A stretch of DNA of 52,149 bases from Heyndrickxia sporothermodurans (GCA_018333075.1 BORH01000026.1:1-52149); one strand, 5' to 3'. Counted from the stretch's first letter, positions 28,821 to 39,734 are shown. Numbers and translations: made by a program. The notes: generated from the letters alone by a model not told the origin.

Positions 28821-28843
28821 CTATCCTTCTAACTATCTAGTTA

Positions 28844-29800
28844 TTAATCAAATAATGTACTAACGGAAAGCTCTTCATGAACACGAATAATCGCTTCTCC
28901 TAATAGTGGCGCTATAGAAAGTTCAACCACTTTATCTGATTTTTTATCTTCAGATAATGCAATCGAATTTGTTACAACAAGTTCTTTTATTTTAGAATTA
29001 TTAATTCGTTCCATTGCTGGGCCAGATAATACTGGATGAGTACAGCATGCGTAAACTTCTTTTGCTCCATTTTCCACTAGTGCATTTGCAGCTAATGTAA
29101 TAGTTCCTGCTGTATCAATAATATCATCAATTAAAATGGCTACTTTCCCTTCAATATTACCTACAATGTTCATCACTTCAGCCACATTTGGTCTAGGTCT
29201 ACGTTTATCGATGATAGCAATCGGTGCTTTCAATCGATCAGCCATCTTACGTGCACGAGTTACCCCACCATGATCTGGAGAAACAATAACAATATCATCA
29301 GCAAAGTTTTTCTTTTTAAAGTAATCTGCTAAAATTGGTACACCCATTAAGTGATCATTTGGAATATCAAAAAATCCTTGAATTTGCGGTGCATGTAAAT
29401 CTAATGCAATCACTCTAGTTGCCCCTGCTGTTTCAATAAGATTGGCTACTAACTTAGCTGTAATCGGTTCTCTCGCTCTAGCTTTACGATCCTGACGAGC
29501 ATAGCCGTAATATGGCATAACGATATTAATTGTTTTTGCAGATGCTCTTTTAAGAGCATCAATCATGATTAGAAGTTCCATCAAGCTTTCATTAACAGGT
29601 GCACTGGTTGGTTGTACAACATATACATCACACCCACGAATACTTTCTTCGATATTAATTTGAATTTCACCATCACTGAACCTAGTGACAGAACATTTAC
29701 CAAGTTCTACGCCAACTACTTTTGCAATTTCTTCTGCTAATTTATGATTTGAATTTAAACTAAAAATTTTCAAATTAGGATCAAGATACTGATTAGACAT
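28844..29800 (-). CDS. prs: ribose-phosphate pyrophosphokinase (PRPP synthetase)
   Basis: Makes PRPP from ribose-5-phosphate and ATP for purine, pyrimidine, His and Trp synthesis. 318 residues: flexible loop [16 protein letters not shown], the PRPP-synthetase signature [20 protein letters not shown] (about 134-153), and the PRPP-binding DDIIDTAGT (about 224-232). Class I enzyme. Thirteen bp after glmU, cotranscribed. Confidence 0.98.
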   Translation of the reverse strand: MSNQYLDPNLKIFSLNSNHKLAEEIAKVVGVELGKCSVTRFSDGEIQINIEESIRGCDVYVVQPTSAPVNESLMELLIMIDALKRASAKTINIVMPYYGYARQDRKARAREPITAKLVANLIETAGATRVIALDLHAPQIQGFFDIPNDHLMGVPILADYFKKKNFADDIVIVSPDHGGVTRARKMADRLKAPIAIIDKRRPRPNVAEVMNIVGNIEGKVAILIDDIIDTAGTITLAANALVENGAKEVYACCTHPVLSGPAMERINNSKIKELVVTNSIALSEDKKSDKVVELSIAPLLGEAIIRVHEELSVSTLFD

Positions 29801-29813
29801 GATGGACCTCCAA

Positions 29814-31187
29814 TTATTGATTGTGTTTTAATTTATTTACATAATTTTCTTTATTCACTTGTCTTGCACGAGCAATTGATAATCCGTCTCCAGGAACATC
29901 CTCTGTAATGGTTGAACCTGCGGCAACGTAAGCATTTTTACCGATTGTTACAGGAGCAACCAAATTAGAATTGCATCCTACAAAGACACCATCTTCAATT
30001 TTAGTTAAATATTTATTTTTTCCATCATAATTGACAGTAATCGAGCCACAACCAATATTCACATTGGACCCAACTTCAGCATCACCTATATAACTTAAAT
30101 GAGATGCTTTGCTTCCTTTTCCAAAACTCGCTTTTTTAATTTCAACAAAGTTTCCTATCTTCACTTCATCAGCGATCGCTGAATTTGGTCGTATATGTGC
30201 GAATGGGCCAATCTGAACATTCGAACCGATAGCGCTATCATAAGCAACTGATTGACGTATAACTGTTTGATCTTTAATCGTGCAATCTTTTATTTCAGTG
30301 TCGGGACCAATCGTACATTCCTCTCCAATAATCGTCTTACCCGATAATTGAACACCTGGATAAATAACCGTGTCCATACCTATGATTATATCAAGACCAA
30401 TATAAGTGTTTTCTGGATCAATAATCGAAACACCATTTCTCATATGGAATTCATTAATCCGCTTTCTCATGATCTTTTCTGCTTTAGCAAGGGCAATACG
30501 ATCATTTACGCCTAATGTTTCTTCCATATTATCCGTTTGATAAGCGGAAACGATTTCACCATCATTCTTCAATATTTCAATTACATCTGGTAAGTAATAC
30601 TCACCTTGTACATTATCATTTGAAACTTTTTTTAACGCTTGAAATAAAGCTTGATTGTCAAAGCAAAAAACACCTGTATTAATTTCTTTTACTTTACGTT
30701 CTTCTTCAGTAGCATCTTTATGCTCAACAATTCTTTCAACAAATCCTTCTTCATTGCGAATCAAACGTCCGTATCCTTCTGGTTGATCTGTGTATGCTGT
30801 TAATATCGTTGCTTTAGCCTTTTGTGCCTCATGATGTTTCATCAATGCTTCCATCGTCTCTGCTTGTATAAGCGGTGTGTCACCACAAACAACAAGTGTG
30901 ACTCCATCTTCATTAGATAAAGCTTCATCTGCTTGCATAACTGCATGTGCAGTTCCTAGTTGTTCTTCTTGAAGTGCAAAAGCTGTCTTTCCTTCTAGCT
31001 TAGCTTTTACTAATTCAGCTCCATGACCTACAATCGTTACCATCTTCGTCATGTCCAACTTGCCAATTTGTTCAACAACATGCTCAACCATTGGCTTTCC
31101 ACAAACCGGATGTAACACCTTATAAAGCTTTGACTTCATTCGAGTTCCTTGGCCAGCAGCTAAAATAACAGCAAATCGATTTGTCAT
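29814..31187 (-). CDS. glmU: bifunctional GlcNAc-1-P uridyltransferase / GlcN-1-P acetyltransferase
   Basis: Last two steps to UDP-GlcNAc, for peptidoglycan and teichoic acids. 457 residues from ATG 31187 (GGGGACC upstream); codons above that, to 31283, have no RBS and no homology. N-terminal pyrophosphorylase domain with [15 protein letters not shown] (about 11-25), GDTPLI and the metal-binding NTGVFCF; C-terminal left-handed beta-helix of hexapeptide repeats (about 250-440) with [11 protein letters not shown] and [10 protein letters not shown]. The leader 31188-31430 is AT-rich with a small hairpin (about 31299-31329) of unknown meaning. Confidence 0.97.
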   Translation of the reverse strand: MTNRFAVILAAGQGTRMKSKLYKVLHPVCGKPMVEHVVEQIGKLDMTKMVTIVGHGAELVKAKLEGKTAFALQEEQLGTAHAVMQADEALSNEDGVTLVVCGDTPLIQAETMEALMKHHEAQKAKATILTAYTDQPEGYGRLIRNEEGFVERIVEHKDATEEERKVKEINTGVFCFDNQALFQALKKVSNDNVQGEYYLPDVIEILKNDGEIVSAYQTDNMEETLGVNDRIALAKAEKIMRKRINEFHMRNGVSIIDPENTYIGLDIIIGMDTVIYPGVQLSGKTIIGEECTIGPDTEIKDCTIKDQTVIRQSVAYDSAIGSNVQIGPFAHIRPNSAIADEVKIGNFVEIKKASFGKGSKASHLSYIGDAEVGSNVNIGCGSITVNYDGKNKYLTKIEDGVFVGCNSNLVAPVTIGKNAYVAAGSTITEDVPGDGLSIARARQVNKENYVNKLKHNQ

Positions 31188-31430
31188 ATTTGGTCCCCCA
31201 ATAAACCTTTTTATCCATAGAAAAGAATAACGTAAATTCTCTGTGATTTCAAGATAGCCAAGATTAATACAAAGATTTGTCAAAAAAGAAGAAAAGAGGT
31301 AGTACCTAAAACAGGTGGGTATAGGCTACTAAAAAAATCTCACATTAAGTTTCTTTTCCTTTTTGCCTAGCGTGCTATTTAAACTCGAAAAGCAAATCAC
31401 TGGAAGCAGGAGCTAATAAAGCCCATAAAA

Positions 31431-31459
31431 AAAGAGCCTTACTTTTTGGAGTAGGCTCT
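31431..31459 (-). terminator. intrinsic terminator of spoVG
   Basis: Stem AAGAGCC(T)...(A)GGCTCTT with T7 on the minus strand, just after the spoVG stop. Confidence 0.9.
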
Positions 31460-31473
31460 TGCTGTTTAATCTA

Positions 31474-31767
31474 TTAGGAAGCGCCGGCTTCTTCAAACTC
31501 AACTTCTTCTAACTCTCCTAATCGGTGATACTCCGCTAATACAGACTCTTGAATCTTGCTTCTAGTATTAGAATTGATTGGATGAGCAATATCTCTAAAC
31601 TCCCCATCAGGAGTTCTTTTACTTGGCATTGCTACAAATAATCCATTATTACCGTCAATTACTCGGATATCATGAACAACAAATTCATTATCTAATGTAA
31701 TAGATGCAATCGCTCTCATTCGCCCTTCTGTATTAACACGGCGTAATCTTACGTCTGTTACTTCCAT
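31474..31767 (-). CDS. spoVG: RNA/DNA-binding regulator SpoVG
   Basis: 97-residue septation/sporulation regulator; begins [11 protein letters not shown] and contains [20 protein letters not shown] and the C-terminal [19 protein letters not shown]. The start at 31767 is preceded by AAAGGTGG and gives the exact B. subtilis length; upstream codons to 31815 belong to the leader and overlap the promoter. Expressed from a sigma-H promoter, and repressed by AbrB in B. subtilis. Separated from ridA by a terminator. Confidence 0.97.
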   Translation of the reverse strand: MEVTDVRLRRVNTEGRMRAIASITLDNEFVVHDIRVIDGNNGLFVAMPSKRTPDGEFRDIAHPINSNTRSKIQESVLAEYHRLGELEEVEFEEAGAS

Positions 31768-31809
31768 CCTGTTCACCACCTTTTCGCATAGATAGAATCT
31801 AGTTAATGT

Positions 31810-31834
31810 ATTCAACAGAATTTGATATATTCCT
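31810..31834 (-). promoter_or_regulatory. spoVG promoter (sigma-H)
   Basis: On the minus strand: AGGAATA (31834-31828), 14 bp, GAAT (31813-31810), the same spacing as between AGGATTT and GAAT in the B. subtilis spoVG sigma-H promoter. The AT-rich stretch immediately upstream (31835-31960) resembles the region where AbrB binds, but this cannot be read from sequence. Confidence 0.75.
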
Positions 31835-32075
31835 TCTTAAATTGTAAAATTTTTTAAAAAATTTATAGGACCTGTAATTTTTTCATTCTTAATTTGCTAC
31901 ATATTAATGAAGTTTCGCCTAATTTAGTATTTTTTATACTATATAAATTTTATACATAACCATCGTTCCTTCTTTTTTATAGACCGATAGAACTATGACA
32001 AATGCTTGGAATGTACACCCTAAATAAATTCTCTATGCATAAAAACTAAACATTTTATCGTTTCTAAATCAAAAA

Positions 32076-32103
32076 AAGTGGTCCAATAATTGTTGGGCCA
32101 CTT
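32076..32103 (-). terminator. intrinsic terminator of ridA
   Basis: Stem AAGTGG(x)CCAA and complement, followed by T7 on the minus strand, ending the purR-ridA transcript. Confidence 0.9.
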
Positions 32104-32110
32104 CAAACTG

Positions 32111-32485
32111 TTATTTTACTAATGCTACTACTTCCATTTCAATTGAAACATCTTTTGGAAGTCTTGAAACTTCTACACATGATCTTGCAGGTTTATGCTC
32201 AGAAAAATATTCACCATAAATTTCATTTATAATGGAAAACTCATCCATGTTTTTTATAAAAACAGTTGCTTTTACTACCGTCTCAAAAGAGGCTCCTGCT
32301 TCTTTTAGAACTGCAGCTAGATTTTTAAAAACTTGATGAGTCTGTTCTCTAATATCTCCATTAATTAAATTGCCTTCTGCCGTCAAAGGAATTTGTCCTG
32401 AACTATAAAAAACATTATTTACGACAATTCCTTGTGAATATGGTCCAATTGCTGCAGGTGCTTCTTTTGTAGATACTATTTTCAT
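32111..32485 (-). CDS. ridA: 2-iminobutanoate/2-iminopropanoate deaminase RidA (YabJ)
   Basis: 124-residue RidA/YjgF protein that hydrolyses reactive enamine/imine intermediates. Signature segments: [26 protein letters not shown] (about 9-34), and the active-site Arg in [13 protein letters not shown] (about 99-111). Follows purR by 55 bp, as in B. subtilis where it is needed for normal purine regulation. Confidence 0.95.
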   Translation of the reverse strand: MKIVSTKEAPAAIGPYSQGIVVNNVFYSSGQIPLTAEGNLINGDIREQTHQVFKNLAAVLKEAGASFETVVKATVFIKNMDEFSIINEIYGEYFSEHKPARSCVEVSRLPKDVSIEMEVVALVK

Positions 32486-32540
32486 AAAATATCCCCCTTA
32501 AATACTTATATTTAAGTTGACTTAAAGCCTCTTATTATAA

Positions 32541-33386
32541 TTAATCAAGCAAGGCTCCATTCCCTTTTCCATTCACAAAATAATTTCCTTCAATTACTTT
32601 TATTTTCTTTTCTTTTACATCTACATCCATTAATTTAACCAATGAGACATAATCATCAACCAATCTTTCCTCTGCCTCTTCTGATTCCAGTAATACAGCA
32701 ATTCCTGCCAAAGAAGCATTAAACTCTTCTAAAAGATTTACCATCCCATTAACAGTTCCACCGGCTTTCATAAAGTCATCAACAATCAATACCTTTGCTC
32801 CTTCATTCAAACTTCTTTTTGAAAGAACCATCGTTTGAATTCTTTTCGAGGAGCCAGAAACATAATTAATGCTTACAGTTGATCCTTCTGTTACCTTACT
32901 ATCTCTTCTAACAATGACAACAGGTACATTTAAATAGGCTGCTGTCGCATGTGCAATAGAAATCCCTTTTGTAGCCACTGTCATGATCACATCAATGTCG
33001 GTTTCTGCAAAAGCTGAAGCTAATAGTTTCCCTACTTTACTAACTATTTGCGGATTTCCAAGAAGATCAGTTAAATATAAATAACCTCCTGGCAGAAGTC
33101 GTTCTGGATTCGCAATCAATTGACAAAGTTCATAAATAATCTTTTTCGCATCTTCTTTATTCGTACTGGAAATAAATTTTACTCCACCTGCTGCACCAGG
33201 AATCGTTTGAAGTGTCCCAATACCTTGTTTCTCGAAAGTTTCTTTTATGATTGCCAGATCTTCACTGATGGATGATTTTGCAGATTCATATCTTTCGGAA
33301 AAAAAAGTTAAAGAAACTAATTCCTTTGGACGTTCTAATAAATAATGGGTCATATCTATAAGCCGTTCACTACGTCGAAACTTCAT
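32541..33386 (-). CDS. purR: purine repressor PurR (PRPP-responsive)
   Basis: Represses purine synthesis and transport genes; PRPP relieves repression. 281 residues: N-terminal winged helix (about 1-72, MKFRRSERLIDMTHYLLERP) and a phosphoribosyltransferase-like domain with the PRPP motif VLIVDDFMKAGGT (about 199-211). A pair of PurBox-like sequences lies between it and ispE, suggesting autoregulation. Good RBS (AAAGGAGG). Confidence 0.97.
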   Translation of the reverse strand: MKFRRSERLIDMTHYLLERPKELVSLTFFSERYESAKSSISEDLAIIKETFEKQGIGTLQTIPGAAGGVKFISSTNKEDAKKIIYELCQLIANPERLLPGGYLYLTDLLGNPQIVSKVGKLLASAFAETDIDVIMTVATKGISIAHATAAYLNVPVVIVRRDSKVTEGSTVSINYVSGSSKRIQTMVLSKRSLNEGAKVLIVDDFMKAGGTVNGMVNLLEEFNASLAGIAVLLESEEAEERLVDDYVSLVKLMDVDVKEKKIKVIEGNYFVNGKGNGALLD

Positions 33387-33401
33387 GTTGCACCTCCTTT
33401 A

Positions 33402-33448
33402 AAAAATCCGAATATTTAAGAATAATATATCATTAATGTACGGATTTT
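33402..33448. promoter_or_regulatory. PurBox pair upstream of purR
   Basis: Two inverted copies of a PurBox-like sequence: AAATCCGAATATT (33404-33416) and, inverted, AAATCCGTACATT (33447-33435), with 18 bp between. The known PurBox is AWWWCCGAACWWT in inverted pairs at similar spacing. The pair covers the start of the purR leader. Confidence 0.7.
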
Positions 33449-33471
33449 GTCTATTAGGTGAATACCTTGTC

Positions 33472-34338
33472 TTACTCTGAAAAACGATCCCCTAACATAC
33501 GAACAGCAAATACTTGATCACAAAATCCTCTTAATCCATTATAAATCCTTTGAAGCCTAGAATCATATTGGACAAGACCAAATACAGTCGGCCCACTTCC
33601 ACTCATAAGTACAGCATCAGCACCAAACCGCTCCATTTGTTCTTTTATATGTTGCACCTCTGGATGCATTTTTAATGTAACACTTTCTAATACATTTCCA
33701 ATTTCCTTGCAAACCGAGTGATAATCTCCACCATTAATCGCATTGATCATAGCTTGAGAATTAGGATGACGAACAGAAGATAAATCTAAATTTCGATATA
33801 CATCTGCTGTTGATACCCCAATTAAAGGCTTTGCAAGAATAACCCAACAATTCGGCGGGGCAGATAAATGAGTGATTTTTTCCCCTCTTCCTTTAGCCAT
33901 TGCTGTTCCACCATATACACAAAAAGCAACATCAGAACCTATCTCAGCCCCTATTTTAGCAAGTTCGTCTAAAGAAAGCCCTAATCCCCATAGTTTATTT
34001 AAGCCTCTTAATGTTGCTGCAGCGTCACTGCTACCTCCAGCTAAACCAGCTGCGACTGGGATTGCTTTATCAATAGTAATCGTTACACCTTGTTTGATAT
34101 CATATTTTTCCTTCAAAACCTTTGCTGCTTGGTATGCTAAATTACGCTGATCGTCCGGAACATATCGATTTTGGGAATTAATACGAATCTCATTTTCACT
34201 AATCTCAGATAATCCAATCCTATCGGATAAATCAATCGTAGTCATAATCATTTCGACTTCATGATATCCATCTGGACGCTTATTTAATACATCCAAAGTT
34301 AAATTTATTTTAGCCGGTGCCTTAATAAAAATTGTCAA
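33472..34338 (-). CDS. ispE: 4-diphosphocytidyl-2-C-methyl-D-erythritol kinase
   Basis: GHMP kinase of the MEP isoprenoid pathway. About 288 residues: [26 protein letters not shown] at the N-terminus and the ATP-binding [20 protein letters not shown] (about 94-113). The most likely start is TTG 34338, five bases after GGTGA; GTG codons at 34350 and 34347 are alternatives. In B. subtilis it precedes purR, as here. Confidence 0.95.
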   Translation of the reverse strand: MTIFIKAPAKINLTLDVLNKRPDGYHEVEMIMTTIDLSDRIGLSEISENEIRINSQNRYVPDDQRNLAYQAAKVLKEKYDIKQGVTITIDKAIPVAAGLAGGSSDAAATLRGLNKLWGLGLSLDELAKIGAEIGSDVAFCVYGGTAMAKGRGEKITHLSAPPNCWVILAKPLIGVSTADVYRNLDLSSVRHPNSQAMINAINGGDYHSVCKEIGNVLESVTLKMHPEVQHIKEQMERFGADAVLMSGSGPTVFGLVQYDSRLQRIYNGLRGFCDQVFAVRMLGDRFSE

Positions 34339-34512
34339 TGTATTCACCACTCTAATCCAACATAAATTTTCATTGTTTTTATATATCTAAGTTTGTACTA
34401 TTTTACCACAAACAATTATTGCCATATAACCTCTTCACAAGTATTGTATTTTATCATTTTCAATCATACTATGGAAGTCTTTATTTCTTAAGAAGTTTTC
34501 TTCAATAAAAAA

Positions 34513-34537
34513 AAGACTGAGTAATTAACTCAGTCTT
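34513..34537 (-). terminator. intrinsic terminator of sspF
   Basis: 10-bp perfect stem (AAGACTGAGT and complement), 5-nt loop, T8 on the minus strand. Confidence 0.9.
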
Positions 34538-34575
34538 ACGGCATGTAAATTATAATCCCTTGAGCTCGAGTAGTC

Positions 34576-34761
34576 TTACTGTGATTTTCCATTATTAGCT
34601 AACTGTTGTTCGGCAATTTCGATAGCACGCTTAACCATGTTTCCAGCGTCTCTCGCTTTTATGCCTCCCCATCCTTCTTGCTTAACCACATCATAGAAAC
34701 CCAATTCTTTAGCTAGTTCCTCTTTGAATTGTTCAGACATAATCCCTCTTTTTCTGCCCAC
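34576..34761 (-). CDS. sspF: alpha/beta-type small acid-soluble spore protein SspF
   Basis: 61-residue DNA-binding spore protein. Contains the GPR-protease-like region [22 protein letters not shown] and the second conserved stretch [20 protein letters not shown] typical of the family. Monocistronic, made in the forespore; a sigma-G promoter is expected in 34765-34900 but I did not find one I trust. Confidence 0.95.
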   Translation of the reverse strand: MGRKRGIMSEQFKEELAKELGFYDVVKQEGWGGIKARDAGNMVKRAIEIAEQQLANNGKSQ

Positions 34762-34901
34762 TTTGAAGATCCCCCTTTACCATGCCGCTTTTATAGTATG
34801 TTCGGACCTATATTAAATATTAGAAAAATAAAAGCTTTAAAGATTAAGGTTACAACCAAAATAATTTTTCCAAGGAATTTGTAATGGACATAAAACAAAA
34901 A

Positions 34902-34927
34902 AAGCAGTAAACAATTTGTCTACTGCT
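34902..34927 (-). terminator. terminator of veg, overlapping its stop codon
   Basis: 7-bp stem AGCAGTA/TACTGCT followed by T7 on the minus strand; the upstream arm includes the last codons and stop of veg. Confidence 0.75.
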
Positions 34928-35204
34928 GTCCTAATACTATATTTCCTGTTGTTTCATCATAGAAGGTTAATTGGACCGTTTCAGTAAGCACATCTGCATA
35001 GCTGTAGGAAACACGCTCAAAAGAGTTTTCCTCTTGATCTAATTCGATGACAAAAACTGATGGATAAGTTTCTGCCAAAATACCCGAACGTTCAATGGTT
35101 TTTCTTCGTCCTCCATTAGCTTTTAACATTAATCTTTTTCCCAAGTTGGAATCAAGAGATCTTTTAATGTCAGTTAATGTTTTTGGCATTTCGCTCCACC
35201 TCAC
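34920..35204 (-). CDS. veg: Veg protein (biofilm-related)
   Basis: 94 residues; start ATG 35204 or, better spaced from GAGGTGG, 35189 ([20 protein letters not shown]). Contains [30 protein letters not shown], the conserved Veg core with an SH3-like fold. In B. subtilis it is very strongly transcribed and raises biofilm matrix expression through SinR. Two good sigma-A promoters lie upstream, in keeping with strong expression. Confidence 0.93.
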   Translation of the reverse strand: MRWSEMPKTLTDIKRSLDSNLGKRLMLKANGGRRKTIERSGILAETYPSVFVIELDQEENSFERVSYSYADVLTETVQLTFYDETTGNIVLGQQ

Positions 35205-35212
35205 TATGTATT

Positions 35213-35241
35213 AGTGTAACACATTATGTAAAAAAGGTCAA
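35213..35241 (-). promoter_or_regulatory. veg proximal promoter (sigma-A)
   Basis: On the minus strand: TTGACC (35241-35236), 17-bp spacer, TACACT (35218-35213). The predicted start is within about 5 bp of the annotated upstream ATG, which favours the start codon at 35189. Confidence 0.75.
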
Positions 35242-35254
35242 ATCTAAATTATTT

Positions 35255-35284
35255 ATTTTATCAATGAAAGGAATGTACTGTCAA
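35255..35284 (-). promoter_or_regulatory. veg distal promoter (sigma-A)
   Basis: On the minus strand: TTGACA (35284-35279), 18-bp spacer, TAAAAT (35260-35255). Upstream of this, 35285-35606 is AT-rich and shows no gene or recognised site. Confidence 0.65.
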
Positions 35285-35606
35285 CACTTTTCATTCAACA
35301 AAATGACCGTTTTTTTTACAAAGGTGTTTTTCTTATCTTCTAATTGTTATTAAAAATCAGATTCAACGCTCACTTAAGCTAAGCATTTTCAATTCTAATG
35401 TTTTCAAGAAAGCCACCTATACGGGTATCTTCTCCATATTTCTTAATAATATGTAAGAAAGTGAAATATTTAAAATGTGTAAAATATCATGAAAATAATT
35501 TGTCTAACGGTGGGGAAATCTCGTGTGACTGGTTATCAATAATAAAGTGCAATTTTCCTTAAAAGGATTTTGGCTGAGATAAAATTTATACTTTCTTATC
35601 TAACAA

Positions 35607-35639
35607 AAAAGCCCTAATGAAGACTCATTAGAAGCTTTT
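35607..35639 (-). terminator. intrinsic terminator of yabG
   Basis: Stem AAAAGC..TAATGA with complement TCATTA..GCTTTT, small internal mismatches, T6 on the minus strand; starts 6 bp after the yabG stop. Confidence 0.85.
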
Positions 35640-35644
35640 CCCTT

Positions 35645-36523
35645 TTATTCTTCTATAACGGGTTTATATGGCATTCCTGTACGAAGTACGCCTTTTGTTT
35701 CTATCCCTCCTAAACCCTTCTCTCCTGTAAGGGTATTGCGTAATACATCCCAAACATTTACTTGATTCATAAAGGATGTATAACTTATTTTCGCTACAAT
35801 ATAAACAGGATCAAGCGCATGAATATTGACCCGCAATGGAGAACTTGCAAAATTAGCACCCGCATGGATTAATGATTCAAAGTGTGATTGACAGGCACCA
35901 GCGAAAATAATTAATTGATCCAAATGGGGCACTTTTCTTCTTGCTTCAATAACTGTCCTTACAAAATATTTGGAATGCCTATATGCATTTATATCCGTTT
36001 TTTTGCCTTTTGACTTTGAATAAGAATCATGCCCTGTAATAACTAAAATATCAGGACGATATTTATCGATTAATGGCCCAATTTGGTTTGGCATATCCTT
36101 TTCATAGCAATGGACTCCATATACTTTTACTCCAATTTTCTCGTATAAATCTATACATTTTTTCAAATATGAAGGATCGCCATCCAAGTGTAAAACACGA
36201 CCAGGAATATGAAAATAATTATATTCTTGACTATATCCGTTAGTAGCATTATATTCTTGCTCTTGACGTAATAAATTAATATCTTGTTGAAATAATTCAA
36301 ATGATTGTGCTTCTAGTGACCGAAACTCCTTAGAAATCTTTGAACGTTCCTCACTATCTATAATGACGAGATCATTGAATGGTGCATCTGCGATTAAACG
36401 ATAGTCCTCTCCATATAAGATTGCAGTTTCTACTCCATTGTTATTTTGTATATCAATCACTCTGAACAAAAGATCACAATGGTATGATTTTCGTCCAACA
36501 ATTGAATTGATTGTCACACTCAT
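35645..36523 (-). CDS. yabG: sporulation-specific cysteine protease YabG
   Basis: 292-residue coat-associated protease that processes coat proteins such as SpoIVA and SafA. Conserved segments include RVLHLDGDPSYLKKCIDLYE (about 108-127), DILVITGHDSY (catalytic-type His, about 158-168) and IIFAGACQSHFESLIHAGANFASSP, where GACQS holds the probable nucleophilic Cys. In B. subtilis it is made late in the mother cell under sigma-K. Confidence 0.95.
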   Translation of the reverse strand: MSVTINSIVGRKSYHCDLLFRVIDIQNNNGVETAILYGEDYRLIADAPFNDLVIIDSEERSKISKEFRSLEAQSFELFQQDINLLRQEQEYNATNGYSQEYNYFHIPGRVLHLDGDPSYLKKCIDLYEKIGVKVYGVHCYEKDMPNQIGPLIDKYRPDILVITGHDSYSKSKGKKTDINAYRHSKYFVRTVIEARRKVPHLDQLIIFAGACQSHFESLIHAGANFASSPLRVNIHALDPVYIVAKISYTSFMNQVNVWDVLRNTLTGEKGLGGIETKGVLRTGMPYKPVIEE

Positions 36524-36644
36524 GAATCGTCAACTCCATTGAAAAGCAAATAGTCTTTAACTTCTAACACTAGGCTATGCAAAAAAAGGAAAGGTGTGCG
36601 AAAGAAAACTCTGAACATCTATTTTAAGAAAACATCGGAATAAC

Positions 36645-36835
36645 AAATGCGCATGCGCCTTGATCAACCCCGACAAGCAAATGTTCCTTCCCTAAGAAGT
36701 CCGCACTTTGACTTCATTGGGAAAGTCCAAATGCCGACTTTCCTTGGTGAAAGGTTATTTGACCTGGAGGGGTTAAGCGCTGGAGCTGGACGTAAACTTC
36801 CCCCATAGGAAAGTCATCCACAGGCGAATATTTTA
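36645..36835. repeat. structured dispersed-type intergenic repeat element
   Basis: A block visibly richer in G+C than the flanking DNA. It is made of consecutive inverted repeats: 14-bp arms with two mismatches (36688-36701 / 36710-36723), a perfect 8-bp stem with 8-nt loop (36720-36727 / 36736-36743), an outer GCGC..AACCCC / GGGGTTAAGCGC pairing (about 36656 / 36780), and AACTTCC/GGAAAGT near 36795-36813. It can fold as a branched structure on either strand. From memory it resembles a repeat scattered in many Bacillaceae genomes, sometimes misannotated as short hypothetical proteins; there is only one copy here, so that is not proven. A 53-codon plus-strand ORF (36647-36808, ending GLSAGAGRKLPP) is probably an accident of the repeat. 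Confidence 0.65.
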
Positions 36836-36853
36836 TAATTTCCTTAATAAAAA

Positions 36854-36883
36854 AAGTCTTTTAACCTGTATGTTAAAAGACTT
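36854..36883 (-). terminator. intrinsic terminator of ksgA
   Basis: 12-bp perfect stem (AAGTCTTTTAAC and complement), 6-nt loop, T7 on the minus strand, directly after the ksgA stop. Confidence 0.92.
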
Positions 36884-36889
36884 GAAAAA

Positions 36890-38324
<1,435 letters not shown>

Positions 38325-38456
38325 TTTTCCTCCAAAAATATTGAAACATTTTTGTAACTTTATTCGTCTAATATTATAAACTAACTATATTATAATTGTA
38401 TTAAAGTCAAAAAGAAAAGCGAAGACGACAGTTCTAAGCACTGCAAAAAAGAAAAA

Positions 38457-38474
38457 CAGAGGAAGACTCCTCTG
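38457..38474 (-). terminator. intrinsic terminator of yabE
   Basis: 7-bp stem CAGAGGA/TCCTCTG with AGAC loop, then a T-rich tract on the minus strand, 8 bp after the yabE stop. Confidence 0.85.
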
Positions 38475-38481
38475 CTATCAT

Positions 38482-39675
38482 CTAATTTAATATTCTTATT
38501 TTTACTTGCTTTCTTCCCCAACGATATGCTTGGGATTTATTTGGAAAGAATATATCTATTTTTCTGCCTTGGATCGCGCCACCTGTATCAGCTGCAACGG
38601 CATATCCGTATCCTTCAACATAAACCTTTGTTCCAAGTGGAATAAAGGTTGGATCGACTGCGATAATTTTTATGTTTGGATTAGCACGAAGATTTATACC
38701 TGTTGCTGTATTCCCTGAACATCCATTACAGTCAGCAGTATAAGCAGTAGAGGTTACATAATATTCCTTACCGCCAGCTTCGCCTCGAGATACTTGTGCT
38801 GTCATCACTTTCGTTCCGACCATTACAATTTTTTCTTTACTTTCTTTAATTGTTTCTACATGAATTAATTTTCGATTTACTTCTTTTCCGTTTTCCTTGA
38901 CGACTTCATATTTTTTTCTTTGGAGTCCATTTTGACCATGCTGTAAAACTTTTTCCTGCCCTCGAAGCAAGTTTGAACTTTTTCTTGTTTGAACAGCATA
39001 CCCAATTGGTTCTTCCACTACATCGCTGACTTTTTTAACTCTGATCACATTTACTTTATCTTCTGGATTAACCTTTTGTTTTAGATCTGGTTTGATACGA
39101 TCTAATTCTCCAAGTTTGATTCCCTGTTGCTTTAAAAAGTCAGCGACCGTAGTCGAAGTTGACCATACCTTTTTCGTTTTCCCACCGTCATTTAGTGTAA
39201 GAGAAAAAGCTCTTTCAATATTTATATTCATGCTTTCAGAGATAATCTCATTTTTTTCTGGTACAATTTTGTCATATTTTCCCAGAGGAATATTTTCTTC
39301 TTGTAGTAAATCTTGAACGGTTTCTCCTGTCGTCCAAATACTCTTCTTATTTCCCCCGATGTTTACGTGAACTTGTTTTGCTGGTTCCCAGACAAAGGAT
39401 AATTGGTCCCTTACCTTTGTTTCCGCAGGTAGAGATAAATAATCTTTTGAGTGTAAATTAATATTTAAATCTTCTAGAATGTTGCCTATCGTATCTGAAT
39501 GGGTGCGAATAACCTTCTTTTTCCCATCGAGTGTCATTGCAACTGTTTTTTTCGTAGTTTCATAGGCAGTTACGCCTAAAACAGCTACAAAAACTAGAGA
39601 ACTAGTAATAGCAATAGCCAATCTTTTACTACTCGTTGTCTTGGAAATCAGGCTTTTCACATGCTTTAAATTCAT
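38482..39675 (-). CDS. yabE: YabE, cell-wall-binding protein with DUF348, G5 and 3D domains
   Basis: 397-residue exported protein of the resuscitation/stationary-phase-survival type. N-terminal basic stretch and TM/signal anchor (about 18-38), three DUF348 repeats (about 42-220; each with a SIWTTGETVQDLLQEENI-like or TVADFLKQQGI motif), a G5 domain (about 220-295) and a C-terminal 3D domain with the three conserved Asp (YTADC, VDPTFIPLGT, AADTGG and KIDIFF). Probably a lytic transglycosylase/muralytic enzyme acting on peptidoglycan. In B. subtilis it is controlled by an antisense RNA; no antisense promoter is evident here. Confidence 0.95.
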   Translation of the reverse strand: MNLKHVKSLISKTTSSKRLAIAITSSLVFVAVLGVTAYETTKKTVAMTLDGKKKVIRTHSDTIGNILEDLNINLHSKDYLSLPAETKVRDQLSFVWEPAKQVHVNIGGNKKSIWTTGETVQDLLQEENIPLGKYDKIVPEKNEIISESMNINIERAFSLTLNDGGKTKKVWSTSTTVADFLKQQGIKLGELDRIKPDLKQKVNPEDKVNVIRVKKVSDVVEEPIGYAVQTRKSSNLLRGQEKVLQHGQNGLQRKKYEVVKENGKEVNRKLIHVETIKESKEKIVMVGTKVMTAQVSRGEAGGKEYYVTSTAYTADCNGCSGNTATGINLRANPNIKIIAVDPTFIPLGTKVYVEGYGYAVAADTGGAIQGRKIDIFFPNKSQAYRWGRKQVKIRILN

Positions 39676-39705
39676 GAAAATGAAACGCCTCCTTCTCTCC
39701 GTGAG

Positions 39706-39734
39706 ATTATATAGACTATTTTGCCAACTGTCAA
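39706..39734 (-). promoter_or_regulatory. yabE promoter (consensus sigma-A)
   Basis: On the minus strand: perfect TTGACA (39734-39729), 17 bp, perfect TATAAT (39711-39706), 30 bp before the start codon. Confidence 0.85.

Noticed and set aside
31299-31329. Hairpin in the glmU leader as a riboswitch or glmS-type element
   Set aside because: Only short paired arms; no conserved motif recognised.
35379-35486. Protein-like minus-strand fragment ending YGEDTRIGGFLENIRIENA between yabG and veg
   Set aside because: About 35 codons between stops with no start codon or RBS in frame; no family recognised. Could be a remnant, but a stretch of this length arises by chance.
36647-36808. 53-codon plus-strand ORF
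   Set aside because: Lies within the hairpin-rich repeat, lacks an RBS and is best explained as a by-product of the repeat.
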